Source: Rhodobacteraceae bacterium UBA6141 (lineage in GTDB: Bacteria; Pseudomonadota; Alphaproteobacteria; Rhodobacterales; Rhodobacteraceae). From it: a stretch of DNA of 35,127 nucleotides. Below are positions 7,927-15,562 of this stretch, one piece after another. The notes beneath the pieces are model-generated. The model did not search any database, was not told where the DNA came from, and worked only from the letters and a program-made list of their open reading frames with translations. Position 1 is the stretch's first letter; each line of letters begins with the position of its first letter. A program made the translations under genes and the position numbers. Location: the NCBI GenBank assembly GCA_002423245.1, contig DIVD01000018.1, positions 26,673-61,799 on the forward strand. Reading direction: 5' to 3'.

Positions 7927-9305
7927 AGCCGCTTCATCCCGCGTTCCATCAGCGCCGCCACCGCGCAGGAGGCAAGGCGCGAGCGTTCGTCATCCGCGCG
8001 GCTGGTCAGGATGATCGGGCAGCGCGCCCCGACGACGATTCCCGCCGCTTGCGCATGGGCAAGGAAGGTCAGTTCCTTGGCCAGCATGTTCCCCGCCTCG
8101 AGATTCGGCACGACAAGGATTTCCGCGTGCCCCGCGACGGCAGAGGCGATGCCCTTGGTGCGCGCGGCCTCGAGGTCCACGGCGTTGTCCATCGCCAGCG
8201 GGCCATCGACGATGCCGCCGCGGATCTGGCCCCGTTCCGCCATCTTCGACAGGATCGCCGCGTCGAGCGTCGAGGGGATGCGCGGATTGACCGTCTCCAC
8301 CGCCGAGAGGATACCCACCTTGGGCTGTGCGATCCCCAGCGCATGGGCGAGGTCGATGGCGTTCTGGACGATGTCCACCTTGCAGTCCAGATCCGGGGCG
8401 ATGTTGATCGCGGCATCGGTGACCATCAGCAGATGGTCCAGCCCCGGCACATCCATCACGAAGACATGGCTGAGCCGCCGCCCGTCGCGCAGCCCCCCGT
8501 CGCGCTTGACGATTTCCGACAGAAGGTCGTCGGAATGCAGGTTGCCCTTCATGATCGCGCGGACCCGGCCCTCGTGCACCAGCGCGACGGCGCGGGCGGC
8601 GGCGGGGCGATGGCCCGCGATGTCGATCAGCTCCAGCGCCGAGATGTCGGCCCCAAGCTCTGCCGCGGCGGCGCGGATGCGGGCGGCATCGCCGATCAGC
8701 ACCGGATCGAGAATGCCGTGATCGCGCGCCAGCAGCGCGCCGCCCAGCGAGTTCGCATCCTCGGGCGCGACCACCGCGCAGCGCAGCGCCGGCAGCGGCG
8801 CCACCTCCTCCAGCATCCTGTCGAAAAGCAGGTGCGTCTGCACCGTCAGGCCGGGAACCGACCGCAGATCGACCGAGATGGTGCGGGTCGGGGCCTTCAC
8901 CTCTGCCTCGCCTTCCACGATGCGGGTGCCCTCCGCGGTCTCCACCCAGGTGTCGAACAGCGCGATGTCCGGCGGGCGCAGCTCCGTCAGGCGCACATGC
9001 GCGGTCAGCACGTCGCCTTCATGCGCCTGGGCGAGAAAGCGGAAGCTTTGCGCGCGGTACAGCGTGCCCGGCCCGGGCAGATGGTTGCCAAGCACCGCCG
9101 AGATCAGGCTGCCGACCCAGAGCGAGGGCGCAACGCCGTCGCGCTGCCCGTCATGGTCCGCATCCTCGTGCAGCAGGTGCATCGGGTTGATATTGCCGGA
9201 ATTGTTGGCAAAGACGAAGAAATCGTCCGCCGTCGCGGTGCGGGTCACCTGCGCCTGCATGCCGGGGGCAAGGTTTGCCCACAGGATGTTGGTGTGCCGG
9301 GTCAT
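7923..9305 (-). CDS. pta: Fusion of a MaoC hot-dog domain and phosphate acetyl/butyryltransferase
   Basis: Residues 1-150 of 460 resemble a MaoC/enoyl-CoA hydratase hot-dog fold (FANNSGNINPMHLLHEDA, 33-50). Residues 160-460 are a phosphate acetyl/butyryltransferase with VPNLEAGNMLAKEL and GARCPIILTSRADDERSRLAS near the C-terminus. The transferase makes acetyl phosphate from acetyl-CoA and passes it to AckA, encoded directly downstream with an ATGA overlap. In the hot-dog domain the usual catalytic Asp of the GDxNPxH motif is Asn38, so hydratase activity is doubtful; a CoA-binding or structural role is possible. ATG 9305 is favoured by GAAAGGA at 9320-9314. A longer open frame to 9458 has no such site. 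Confidence 0.9.
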   Translation of the reverse strand: MTRHTNILWANLAPGMQAQVTRTATADDFFVFANNSGNINPMHLLHEDADHDGQRDGVAPSLWVGSLISAVLGNHLPGPGTLYRAQSFRFLAQAHEGDVLTAHVRLTELRPPDIALFDTWVETAEGTRIVEGEAEVKAPTRTISVDLRSVPGLTVQTHLLFDRMLEEVAPLPALRCAVVAPEDANSLGGALLARDHGILDPVLIGDAARIRAAAAELGADISALELIDIAGHRPAAARAVALVHEGRVRAIMKGNLHSDDLLSEIVKRDGGLRDGRRLSHVFVMDVPGLDHLLMVTDAAINIAPDLDCKVDIVQNAIDLAHALGIAQPKVGILSAVETVNPRIPSTLDAAILSKMAERGQIRGGIVDGPLAMDNAVDLEAARTKGIASAVAGHAEILVVPNLEAGNMLAKELTFLAHAQAAGIVVGARCPIILTSRADDERSRLASCAVAALMERGMKRL

Positions 9306-9506
9306 CTGTCTGGTCCTTTCGGGGGCGAAGGATCGTGGAGGGGAGGTGGTGAGGAGAAGCTCGTGGGGGAGTCTGGCCGACCTTGGCGGCAAGCTGCAAC
9401 CCTTTCCTTGATCCTGCTCAAGCCGCGGGGGTGCGCCCCGGCCGATTATCCCGTGCAATCGGCGCCCGGTCTGCTATTCTGCGGTGCGGCGCGGCGGGGG
9501 GATGCG

Positions 9507-10139
9507 ATGGCAGGCAAGGTGATAGCACTCGTCCAGCAGAAGGGCGGGTCGGGCAAGACCACGATCGCCGTCAATCTGGCGGTCGCATTCATGCAGGAGG
9601 GCGCGCGGGTGTCGCTGCTGGATACCGATCCCCAGGGCAGCCTCGGGCGCTGGTTCATGGCGCGGCGCGAGCGGCTGGCCGAGCCGGGGATGGAGTTCTC
9701 CACCTCCTCTGCCTGGGGGGTCGGCTATGAATGCGAGAAGCTGCGGCGGGGTGCCGATTTCATCATCGTCGACACGCCGCCCAAGGTCGATGCCGACCTG
9801 CGCCCGACGCTGCGCGAGGCGGACCTGATCCTGATCCCCGTCGCCTCCAGCCATGTCGATCTGTGGGCGACTGAAGGCGTGCTGGACCTTGCGCGGCGCG
9901 AGCGCAAGCGGGCGACCGTGGTGCTGAACCGTTGCAAGGCCGGCACCCGGCTGGGCGAGGAGGTCGCGGCGGCGGCGGCGGAACTGGAGGCGGAACTGGC
10001 CGAAGCGCGGCTGGCGAACCGCATCGTCTATGCCGAAACGCTGGGCGAGGGGCTGGGCGCGCTGGAATCGCCGCGCAGGGGCCCTGCGGGCGACGAGCTG
10101 CGCAAGCTGGCCGCCGAGGTGCGGGCGATGCTGGAATAG
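9507..10139 (+). CDS. Orphan ParA/MinD-type ATPase
   Basis: This 210-residue ATPase has a deviant Walker A motif KGGSGKTT with signature lysines K12 and K17. LLDTDPQGS (about 37-45) is the Walker A' region and FIIVDTPP the Walker B. ParA ATPases position plasmids, chromosomes or protein clusters by ATP-dependent binding to DNA. No parB or parS-like site is seen next to it, and the genes on both sides are metabolic, so it is an orphan. It may position a cytoplasmic protein complex or be a relic of a mobile replicon. The start ATG 9507 follows a GGGGGGA run. It is divergent from pta. Confidence 0.85.
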   Translation: MAGKVIALVQQKGGSGKTTIAVNLAVAFMQEGARVSLLDTDPQGSLGRWFMARRERLAEPGMEFSTSSAWGVGYECEKLRRGADFIIVDTPPKVDADLRPTLREADLILIPVASSHVDLWATEGVLDLARRERKRATVVLNRCKAGTRLGEEVAAAAAELEAELAEARLANRIVYAETLGEGLGALESPRRGPAGDELRKLAAEVRAMLE

Positions 10140-10248
10140 GCGCTGCCGCCGGGGGCGATGAGCATACACCGGGCAGGCGGGGCCGGCGCGCGCGGGGATG
10201 CGCGACTCGGCGCAAGGTGCCACAGTGCAGGGCAGAGGAGGATCCGAG

Positions 10249-10566
10249 ATGACCACGATTTCCTGCGAGAGCGGCTGCCAGACGGTGCTGACCACCTTCG
10301 AGATGACCCCCGGCACCTGCGCCGACCTGCTGGAGGCGCTGACCACCGCCCATGCCGAGTTCATCCGCCACCAGCCCGGGTTCCTGTCCGCCGCGATCCA
10401 TGTGAACGACGCGCAGACCCGCGTCGCCAGCTACAGCCAGTGGCAGCGGCGCGAGGATTTCCAGGCTATGCTGCGCACGGCGGAAATGCGGCAGCGCAAC
10501 CGCGCGATTGCGGGGTTGTGTTCGCGGTTCGAGCCGGTGATGTACGAGGTGGCGGCGGTGTTCTGA
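10249..10566 (+). CDS. Antibiotic-biosynthesis-monooxygenase (ABM) fold protein
   Basis: This 105-residue single-domain protein fits the ABM/dimeric alpha-beta barrel pattern: TTFEMTPGTCADLLEALTTAHAEF, then QPGFLSAAIHVN, then VASYSQWQRREDFQAML. Members act as cofactor-free monooxygenases, haem-degrading enzymes or small binding proteins. No haem-ligand pattern can be assigned and the substrate is unknown. The start is clear: AGGAGG at 10236-10241 lies 7 nt before ATG 10249. It follows parA on the same strand with a 109-nt gap. Confidence 0.75.
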   Translation: MTTISCESGCQTVLTTFEMTPGTCADLLEALTTAHAEFIRHQPGFLSAAIHVNDAQTRVASYSQWQRREDFQAMLRTAEMRQRNRAIAGLCSRFEPVMYEVAAVF

Positions 10567-10604
10567 CACCGCCCCGGCAGGCAGGATGAGGGAAGGGACG
10601 GCAA

Positions 10605-10877
10605 ATGGAAGCTTTCATCGAGGCGCTTGGCTGGATCACGCTGGTGCTGCTGGTGGTGGTCGGGCTGATGGCCGGCTGGGGCGCAAGCGCGGTGACCGGC
10701 GGGCGGCATCTGCCGCGCAACCTGCTGGTGGGCGTGGTGACGGCGCTGGCTCTGCCGCTGCTGCTGGTCGTCGCCGGGATCGGCGCGCTGGCGGCATCGG
10801 GGCTGCTGATGGTTCTGGTGGTCGCGGCGATCGGAACGGTGATCGTGCTGGTGCTGGTGGAGCTGCTGTTCGACTGA
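10605..10877 (+). CDS. Small membrane protein, GlsB/YeaQ/YmgE-like
   Basis: The 90-residue protein is nearly all hydrophobic, with about three membrane segments (residues 9-25, 39-60 and 63-86). The motif GLMAGWGASAVTGGRHLPRN recalls the GLxAGxxAxxxxGGxxxxRN start of GlsB/YeaQ/YmgE (transglycosylase-associated) stress proteins. Function in that family is poorly defined. A GGGAAGGGA stretch precedes ATG 10605. It lies 38 nt after the ABM gene, so the two may be co-transcribed. Confidence 0.6.
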   Translation: MEAFIEALGWITLVLLVVVGLMAGWGASAVTGGRHLPRNLLVGVVTALALPLLLVVAGIGALAASGLLMVLVVAAIGTVIVLVLVELLFD

Positions 10878-10918
10878 CCGGGGCGCTGCGGACGTGGCGA
10901 CGAACCGGGGCCGCGGCC

Positions 10919-11698
10919 TCAGAACTCCAGCCAGGTGCCCAGCTTCAGCGCCGTTTCGCCCTCGCCGGTGACGGGGGTGGACAGGCCGAGTTGCAGCCTG
11001 GCACGCCCGCCGACACTGCGCACGGCCGCGGCGACGAATCGCGCCCGCGGCTCGCCGTCCCGCTGCTGTTCCGCCAGCAACTGGCCCATCACGATCAGGC
11101 CGGGGCGGAGGGTGGCGCCAAGGGTCACGTCCAGCTTGGCGCTGGCCGTGGTTGCCAGGGTTCCGTCCACATCCAGCACCAGCGTCGGCGGCCAGTCCTC
11201 GGACAGGGCGACGCCCATGCGCAGCTGCGGCTCCACCGCGAGCCAGCCGGGGCCGAGCGGGGTGCCGAGGCTGCGGCCCCAGGCGGCGCCCATCATGCCG
11301 AAGGCCTGCGAGCCGGGCCCGGTTTCGAGGCCGATCCCGCTGGAAAAGGCCAGCCTGCCCGGTCCGTCCTGCGCGCCGACGGCCCGCTGCACGATCAGGA
11401 GCGCCGTGGTCTTGTCGGCCGACTGACCCATGTCGAGCGCCAGCGTCCAGCGCGGCGTCAGCCCGTATTCGGCATAAAGCGCCGTCCAGCCGTCATCCGT
11501 GCCCGAGCCCTCGTGCGAGAGCGAGACGAAGGCATGGCCCTTGTCGCGCGGCCAGGGGCCGGCGCTTGCGGGCGCGGGCGCAAGCATCAGGAGCGGGAGC
11601 AGGGACAGGCCAAGCCCCCGCATCCCGCGCCCAAGGCCACGCGGCCGCGCAACGCGCAGTCGCCGGATGGGCCGTCGCGAAATGGGATGCGGGACCAT
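10919..11698 (-). CDS. Predicted exported beta-rich outer-membrane-type protein, function unknown
   Basis: I do not recognise a named family. The 259-residue product has a long basic N-terminus and then a signal-like hydrophobic core (LGLSLLPLLMLAPAPASA) with likely cleavage before GPWPRDKG. The mature part alternates polar and hydrophobic residues in short strands (HAFVSLSHEG, WTLALDMGQS, RLQLGLSTPV). It ends in Phe (GTWLEF), as outer-membrane barrels usually do. ATG 11698 is well supported by AGGAGG at 11710-11705, although an inner Met at 11623 would give a more ordinary signal peptide. A CtrA-type box lies 40 nt upstream. The outer-membrane placement is inference. Confidence 0.65.
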   Translation of the reverse strand: MVPHPISRRPIRRLRVARPRGLGRGMRGLGLSLLPLLMLAPAPASAGPWPRDKGHAFVSLSHEGSGTDDGWTALYAEYGLTPRWTLALDMGQSADKTTALLIVQRAVGAQDGPGRLAFSSGIGLETGPGSQAFGMMGAAWGRSLGTPLGPGWLAVEPQLRMGVALSEDWPPTLVLDVDGTLATTASAKLDVTLGATLRPGLIVMGQLLAEQQRDGEPRARFVAAAVRSVGGRARLQLGLSTPVTGEGETALKLGTWLEF

Positions 11699-11737
11699 CG
11701 GCTGCCTCCTGTCCCGGCGACGTTGCGGCGCTGATGG

Positions 11738-11752
11738 TTAACAGGGGGTTAA
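11738..11752 (-). promoter_or_regulatory. CtrA-type box upstream of the exported protein gene
   Basis: On the minus strand the sequence reads TTAACCCCCTGTTAAC, an exact TTAA-N7-TTAAC match to the alphaproteobacterial CtrA full site. It lies 40 nt before the start codon at 11698, where a response regulator could act at the promoter. Confidence 0.6.
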
Positions 11753-11899
11753 GGCCCGGGCGCGAGGCGGGCAGGCGTTGCCCCCGCGCAAGGCGCGAGT
11801 GCAAGCACGGGTTGGTCGGATAAAGTCGGATCCCGAAGGCTTTCTGCCCCTGCCGTTCCAGCAAAATGTTGCAAAAGTGCAGGCGTCGGCGCGCCGCCC

Positions 11900-14080
11900 C
11901 TACCGCCCCCGCCGCGCCTTGCCGCCGCGCATCCCGCCGCGCCCGCCGGTGCTGCGGCCCGCGCCCTTCACCGCCGCCTCGGCGGCCTCTTCCACCGCCG
12001 ATTGCCGGGCCAGCGGATCGTCGGCGATGGCAAGCTCCACCGCCTCGAGCCGCCTGACCTCATCGCGCAGCCGGGCGGCCTCCTCGAATTCGAGGTTCTC
12101 CGCCGCCTTGCGCATCGCCGCCCGCATCGCATCGAGATGCGCGGCAAGGTTGCCGCCGACCAGCGGCTTGCCCACCCTGGCGGTGACGCGCGACATGTCG
12201 GTGTCGCCCTGCCACAGCCCCGACAGCACGTCATCGACGTTCTTGCGGATCGTGGTGGGGGTGATGCCATGCGCCTCGTTATAGGCGACCTGCTTGGCGC
12301 GGCGCCGGTCCGTCTCGCGCATCGCGCGTTCCATGCTGCCGGTGATGCGGTCGGCATACATGATCACCCGGCCCTCGGCATTGCGCGCCGCCCGCCCGAT
12401 GGTCTGGATCAGCGAGGTTTCGGACCGCAGGAACCCCTCCTTGTCGGCATCGAGGATCGCCACCAGCCCGCATTCGGGAATGTCCAGCCCCTCGCGCAAG
12501 AGGTTGATGCCGATCAGCACGTCGAAGGCCCCCAGCCGCAGGTCGCGCAGGATCTCGATCCGCTCGATCGTGTCGATGTCCGAATGCATGTAGCGCACGC
12601 GGATGCCCTGTTCGTGCATGTATTCGGTCAGATCCTCGGACATGCGCTTGGTCAGCGTCGTCACCAGTGTTCGGTAGCCCGCCTGCGCCACCTTGCGCAC
12701 CTCGTCCAGAAGGTCATCGACCTGCATCGACACGGGGCGGATTTCCACCATCGGGTCGATGAGCCCGGTGGGGCGGATCACCTGCTCGGTGAAGCTGCCG
12801 CCGGTCTGCTCCAGCTCCCACGCGGCGGGGGTGGCGGAGACGAACACCGATTGCGGGCGCATCGCGTCCCATTCCTCGAACTTCAGCGGGCGGTTGTCCA
12901 TGCAGGAGGGCAGGCGGAAGCCGTGCTCGGCCAGCGTGAACTTGCGCCGGTAGTCGCCCTTGTACATCGCGCCGATCTGCGGGACCGTGACGTGCGATTC
13001 ATCGGCAAAGACGATGGCATTGTCGGGGATGAACTCGAATAGCGTCGGCGGCGGCTCGCCGGGGGCGCGGCCGGTCAGGTAGCGGCTGTAATTCTCGATG
13101 CCGTTGCACACGCCCGTTGCCTCCAGCATCTCCAGATCGAAGGTGCAGCGCTGTTCCAGCCGCTGCGCCTCCAGCAGCTTGCCCTCGCCCGTCAATTGTT
13201 TCAGCCGCAGGGTCAGCTCCTTGCGGATGCCCTTCACCGCCTGCTGCATGGTCGGGCGCGGGGTGACATAGTGGCTGTTGGCATAGATGCGGATCTTCTC
13301 GAAACTGTCGGTCCTGGCGCCGGTCAGCGGGTCGAATTCGGTGATCGCCTCCAGCTCCTCGCCGAAGAAGGAAAAGCGCCAGGCGCGATCCTCGAGGTGG
13401 GCGGGCCAGACCTCGATGCTGTCGCCCCGCACCCGGAAGGCGCCGCGGGCAAAGGCGGCGTCGAGGCGCTTGTACTGCTGGGCCACCAGTTCCTGAATGA
13501 AGGCGCGCTGGTCGTAGTGCTGGCCGACGACCAGATCCTGCGTCATCGCCGAATAGGTCTCGACCGAGCCGATGCCGTAGATGCAACTGACCGAGGCGAC
13601 GATGATCACGTCGTCGCGCTCCAGCAGGGCGCGGGTGGCCGAGTGGCGCATCCGGTCGATCTGTTCGTTGATCTGGCTCTCCTTCTCGATATAGGTATCC
13701 GACCGCGCCACATAGGCTTCGGGCTGGTAGTAGTCATAGTAGCTGACGAAGTATTCGACGGCGTTCTCGGGAAAGAAGCCCTTGAACTCGCCATACAATT
13801 GCGCGGCCAGCGTCTTGTTGGGCGCAAGGATGATCGCCGGGCGCTGCGTCTGCTCGATGATCTTGGCCATGGTGAAGGTCTTGCCGGTGCCCGTCGCCCC
13901 CAGCAGCACCTGATCGCGCTCGCCCGCCATCACGCCGGAGGCCAGTTCCGCAATCGCCGTCGGCTGGTCGCCCGCAGGCTGGAAGGGGCTGTGCATCACG
14001 AAGCGGCGTCCGCCTTCCAGCTTGGGCCGGGTCAGCACGTCGGGGCGGTGCATCGGCATGTTGGTGTTGTTGTGGGGCAT
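11900..14080 (-). CDS. uvrB: Excinuclease ABC subunit B
   Basis: UvrB is the damage-verifying helicase-like subunit of UvrABC nucleotide excision repair. The 726-residue protein is full length. It has Walker A GATGTGKT at 61-68, the DNA-threading beta-hairpin region YYDYYQPEAYVARSDTYIEKE, FADESHVTVPQ, helicase motifs V and VI (REGLDIPE; QTIGRAARN), and a C-terminal UVR coiled coil (NLEFEEAARLRDEVRRLE) that binds UvrC. The tail is Gly/Arg-rich. GAGG lies 8 nt before ATG 14080; an inner Met at codon 8 is also possible. Three GAAC half-sites lie upstream. The gene is monocistronic, divergent from the complex I subunit. Confidence 0.98.
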   Translation of the reverse strand: MPHNNTNMPMHRPDVLTRPKLEGGRRFVMHSPFQPAGDQPTAIAELASGVMAGERDQVLLGATGTGKTFTMAKIIEQTQRPAIILAPNKTLAAQLYGEFKGFFPENAVEYFVSYYDYYQPEAYVARSDTYIEKESQINEQIDRMRHSATRALLERDDVIIVASVSCIYGIGSVETYSAMTQDLVVGQHYDQRAFIQELVAQQYKRLDAAFARGAFRVRGDSIEVWPAHLEDRAWRFSFFGEELEAITEFDPLTGARTDSFEKIRIYANSHYVTPRPTMQQAVKGIRKELTLRLKQLTGEGKLLEAQRLEQRCTFDLEMLEATGVCNGIENYSRYLTGRAPGEPPPTLFEFIPDNAIVFADESHVTVPQIGAMYKGDYRRKFTLAEHGFRLPSCMDNRPLKFEEWDAMRPQSVFVSATPAAWELEQTGGSFTEQVIRPTGLIDPMVEIRPVSMQVDDLLDEVRKVAQAGYRTLVTTLTKRMSEDLTEYMHEQGIRVRYMHSDIDTIERIEILRDLRLGAFDVLIGINLLREGLDIPECGLVAILDADKEGFLRSETSLIQTIGRAARNAEGRVIMYADRITGSMERAMRETDRRRAKQVAYNEAHGITPTTIRKNVDDVLSGLWQGDTDMSRVTARVGKPLVGGNLAAHLDAMRAAMRKAAENLEFEEAARLRDEVRRLEAVELAIADDPLARQSAVEEAAEAAVKGAGRSTGGRGGMRGGKARRGR

Positions 14081-14117
14081 GGCGCGACCTCGTGCTGCGG
14101 CGTTGCTAAATTGGTCA

Positions 14118-14133
14118 GTTCCTGTTCCGGTTC
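14118..14133 (-). promoter_or_regulatory. Triple GAAC/GTTC half-sites upstream of uvrB, LexA-like but off-spacing
   Basis: GTTC occurs at 14118, 14124 and 14130, each 6 bp apart (plus-strand reading). The Rhodobacter LexA box is GTTC-N7-GTTC; here the outer pair is spaced by 8. On the minus strand the array lies just after a TTGAAC that could be a -35 element, so a repressor bound there would block the promoter. SOS control is plausible but not shown. Confidence 0.35.
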
Positions 14134-14388
14134 AAGCGCCGATCACCTGCAAGCCCGGGTTTCGGCGCAAAGCTTGCCCAAAGCCTGACGGATTGCCGCG
14201 CATTTTCGGCATTTGCCTCGGGCTTGCGGCGGCGAATCCGTTGCGCCACGCCGCCGATGGTCCTAGTTTGTTCCGGCAAGCAGCAATATGCCGCCGACCG
14301 GGTGCACCACCCACCCACCCCTCGCTCCCACGCCCCGGTCGGCGGTCGCCTTGCACCCTGGACACCCGCGGCGCGGCAGCAAGGGCTC

Positions 14389-14417
14389 TTGCAGAGCCCG
14401 GCGATTTTTCCGATAAC
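14389..14417 (+). promoter_or_regulatory. Candidate promoter of the complex I accessory subunit gene
   Basis: TTGCAG (14389-14394) and GATAAC (14412-14417) are 17 bp apart and end 28 nt before ATG 14446. The rest of 14081-14388 shows no gene. Confidence 0.4.
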
Positions 14418-14445
14418 GGCCCTGTCTCAGAAAAGGGTTCCAGCC

Positions 14446-14757
14446 ATGCGCGTGCGTATCTATCAGCCAGCCAGAACCGCCATGCAGTCGGGCGCCGCCA
14501 GGACCGGAACCTGGGTGCTGGACTTCGCCCCCGCCGCGTCGCGCGAGCTCGACCCGCTGATGGGCTGGACAAGCTCCGACGACACGCAAAGCCAGGTGCA
14601 CCTGCGCTTCGAGACCCGCGAAGCCGCAGAGGACTATGCCCGCGAGCACGGGCTGGACTATGACGTGCTGGAGCCGCACCGCCGCAGGCCCAACATCCGC
14701 CCGCGCGGCTATGGCGAGAACTTCGCCACCGACCGCCGCGGCGCCTGGACGCACTGA
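14446..14757 (+). CDS. NDUFS4-like complex I accessory subunit
   Basis: The 103-residue protein matches the NDUFS4 (ETC complex I subunit) family. It shows RIYQPARTAMQSGAA near the N-terminus, the core WVLDFAP...PLMGWTSSDDTQSQVHLRF, then ETREAAEDYAREHGL and the C-terminal RPRGYGENF. In alphaproteobacteria and mitochondria this subunit sits on the peripheral arm of NADH:quinone oxidoreductase and stabilises the N module. It is encoded away from the nuo operon, as is usual. AAAAGGG at 14431-14437 precedes ATG 14446. It is the last core gene before insertion-sequence debris. Confidence 0.92.
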   Translation: MRVRIYQPARTAMQSGAARTGTWVLDFAPAASRELDPLMGWTSSDDTQSQVHLRFETREAAEDYAREHGLDYDVLEPHRRRPNIRPRGYGENFATDRRGAWTH

Positions 14758-15235
14758 GCCTTGTAGCTCGGGGCATAGTTGCTGCCGGCTGGGGCACGGT
14801 TGGCCCAGTTCGGGGCATAGGTTTTGTAAGCCCTTGATTTTCGTGATGACCGCCGCCGAAGGTCATTTTCGTTTCGGGCGAAGATGAACCCTGCGCCGCC
14901 GCCGTGGCGAAGCGCGACCAGGAAGCTCCCATGCGGTTCCAGCGCTCGATGGCCGGTGGCTGGAGGGAAGATTGGTCATGGCATTCGCGGGCAGAACAGC
15001 GGTGGTCACCCATCACTGGCCGCATCCGAAGCTCATCGGCGACCAGTCGGGCGATCTGGCCGCAGTCCACGGATTGGAACTGCTCTGCCTGATAGCCCGC
15101 TACGAGCCAGACGCTTAGTTCTTCGGACAGGCATAACCTTTGCGGTGAGGGAACTCCCCGGAAGCTGTCGTTCGTTGCAGTGCTTAGCGAGTTTGCCGAA
15201 AGAATGGATGAAGGTTGTCTTGAGATCGGCCCCGG
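14758..15235. other. Unassigned stretch between the complex I gene and the IS debris
   Basis: No recognisable gene is present. The first 70 nt carry two copies of TCGGGGCATAG (near 14767 and 14812). Open frames on both strands are short and have no family signature. It probably contains decayed mobile-element DNA or the outer end of the IS110 relic. Confidence 0.4.
14978..15118 (+). CDS. Possible 46-residue hypothetical protein
   Basis: ATG 14978 follows GGAGGG at 14962-14967 by 10 nt. The frame reads MAFAGRTAVVTHHWPHPKLI and ends at TAG 15116-15118, finishing with LELLCLIARYEPDA. No family is recognised and the surroundings are IS debris, so it may be chance or a fragment of a lost gene. 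Confidence 0.2.
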   Translation: MAFAGRTAVVTHHWPHPKLIGDQSGDLAAVHGLELLCLIARYEPDA

Positions 15236-15429
15236 CTCCTGTGCCATAGGGGAGCCGCTCTCCGGCACCTCACACATGCCGGACAGCGGCGGGGGACGGG
15301 TCGAAAGGATGGAGGTTCCCAAGGACCGGTCAGAAGTTGGATCGCCCCCGCCTTTCGCATGTCCTGAACGGATAGGTGGGGGATGCCGCATGCATTGCTC
15401 CGTGCGACAAGCACAGGAGACGAAAGGCA
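15236..15429 (+). ncRNA. Foldable leader of the IS110 relic, possible bridge-RNA remnant
   Basis: IS110-group elements are known to encode a bridge RNA in the noncoding end upstream of the transposase. Here the 194 nt before the truncated IS110 start fold readily. A 14-bp stem (15254-15267 with 15277-15290) has a single C-C mismatch and a 9-nt loop. GGTTCC/GGACC forms a small hairpin near 15314-15327. CCCCCGCC (15345-15352) pairs with GGTGGGGG (15375-15382) around a 22-nt loop. The position and the multi-hairpin layout fit; the guide loops cannot be assigned without element ends. Confidence 0.3.
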
Positions 15430-15480
15430 ATGCACGATACCATCGGCATCGACATTTCCAAAGACACGCTCGACATCCAC
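15430..15480 (+). pseudogene. IS110 transposase, first 17 codons only
   Basis: MHDTIGIDISKDTLDIH is the classical start of an IS110-family DEDD transposase, including the first catalytic Asp in GIDISKD. The similarity then stops abruptly where IS21-like sequence begins in the same frame. A GAAAGG lies shortly before the ATG. Confidence 0.8.
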
Positions 15481-15562
15481 CTTCCGTCCGAGACGAGCGA
15501 GCGCGAGGCGGCGCATCACTTCGGGATTTCGCGCGACAGCGTTCAGAAGATGTTGGCGTATT
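15481..15562 (+). pseudogene. istA: IS21 IstA helix-turn-helix fragment
   Basis: The frame continuing from the IS110 start reads SEREAAHHFGISRDSVQKML and then AYSVLP. This matches the N-terminal DNA-binding region of IS21 IstA transposases (pattern SxREAAxxFGISRDxVxKMLxxSVPP). Only about 27 residues remain, fused to IS110 upstream and IS630 downstream. Confidence 0.7.

Noticed and set aside
8049..10139. 696-codon frame that would fuse an N-terminal extension to ParA
   Set aside because: The extension is antisense to pta. ParA similarity starts exactly at ATG 9507.
14118..14133. Canonical LexA box at uvrB
   Set aside because: The outer GTTC half-sites are spaced by 8 and not 7, so it is kept only as a variant candidate.
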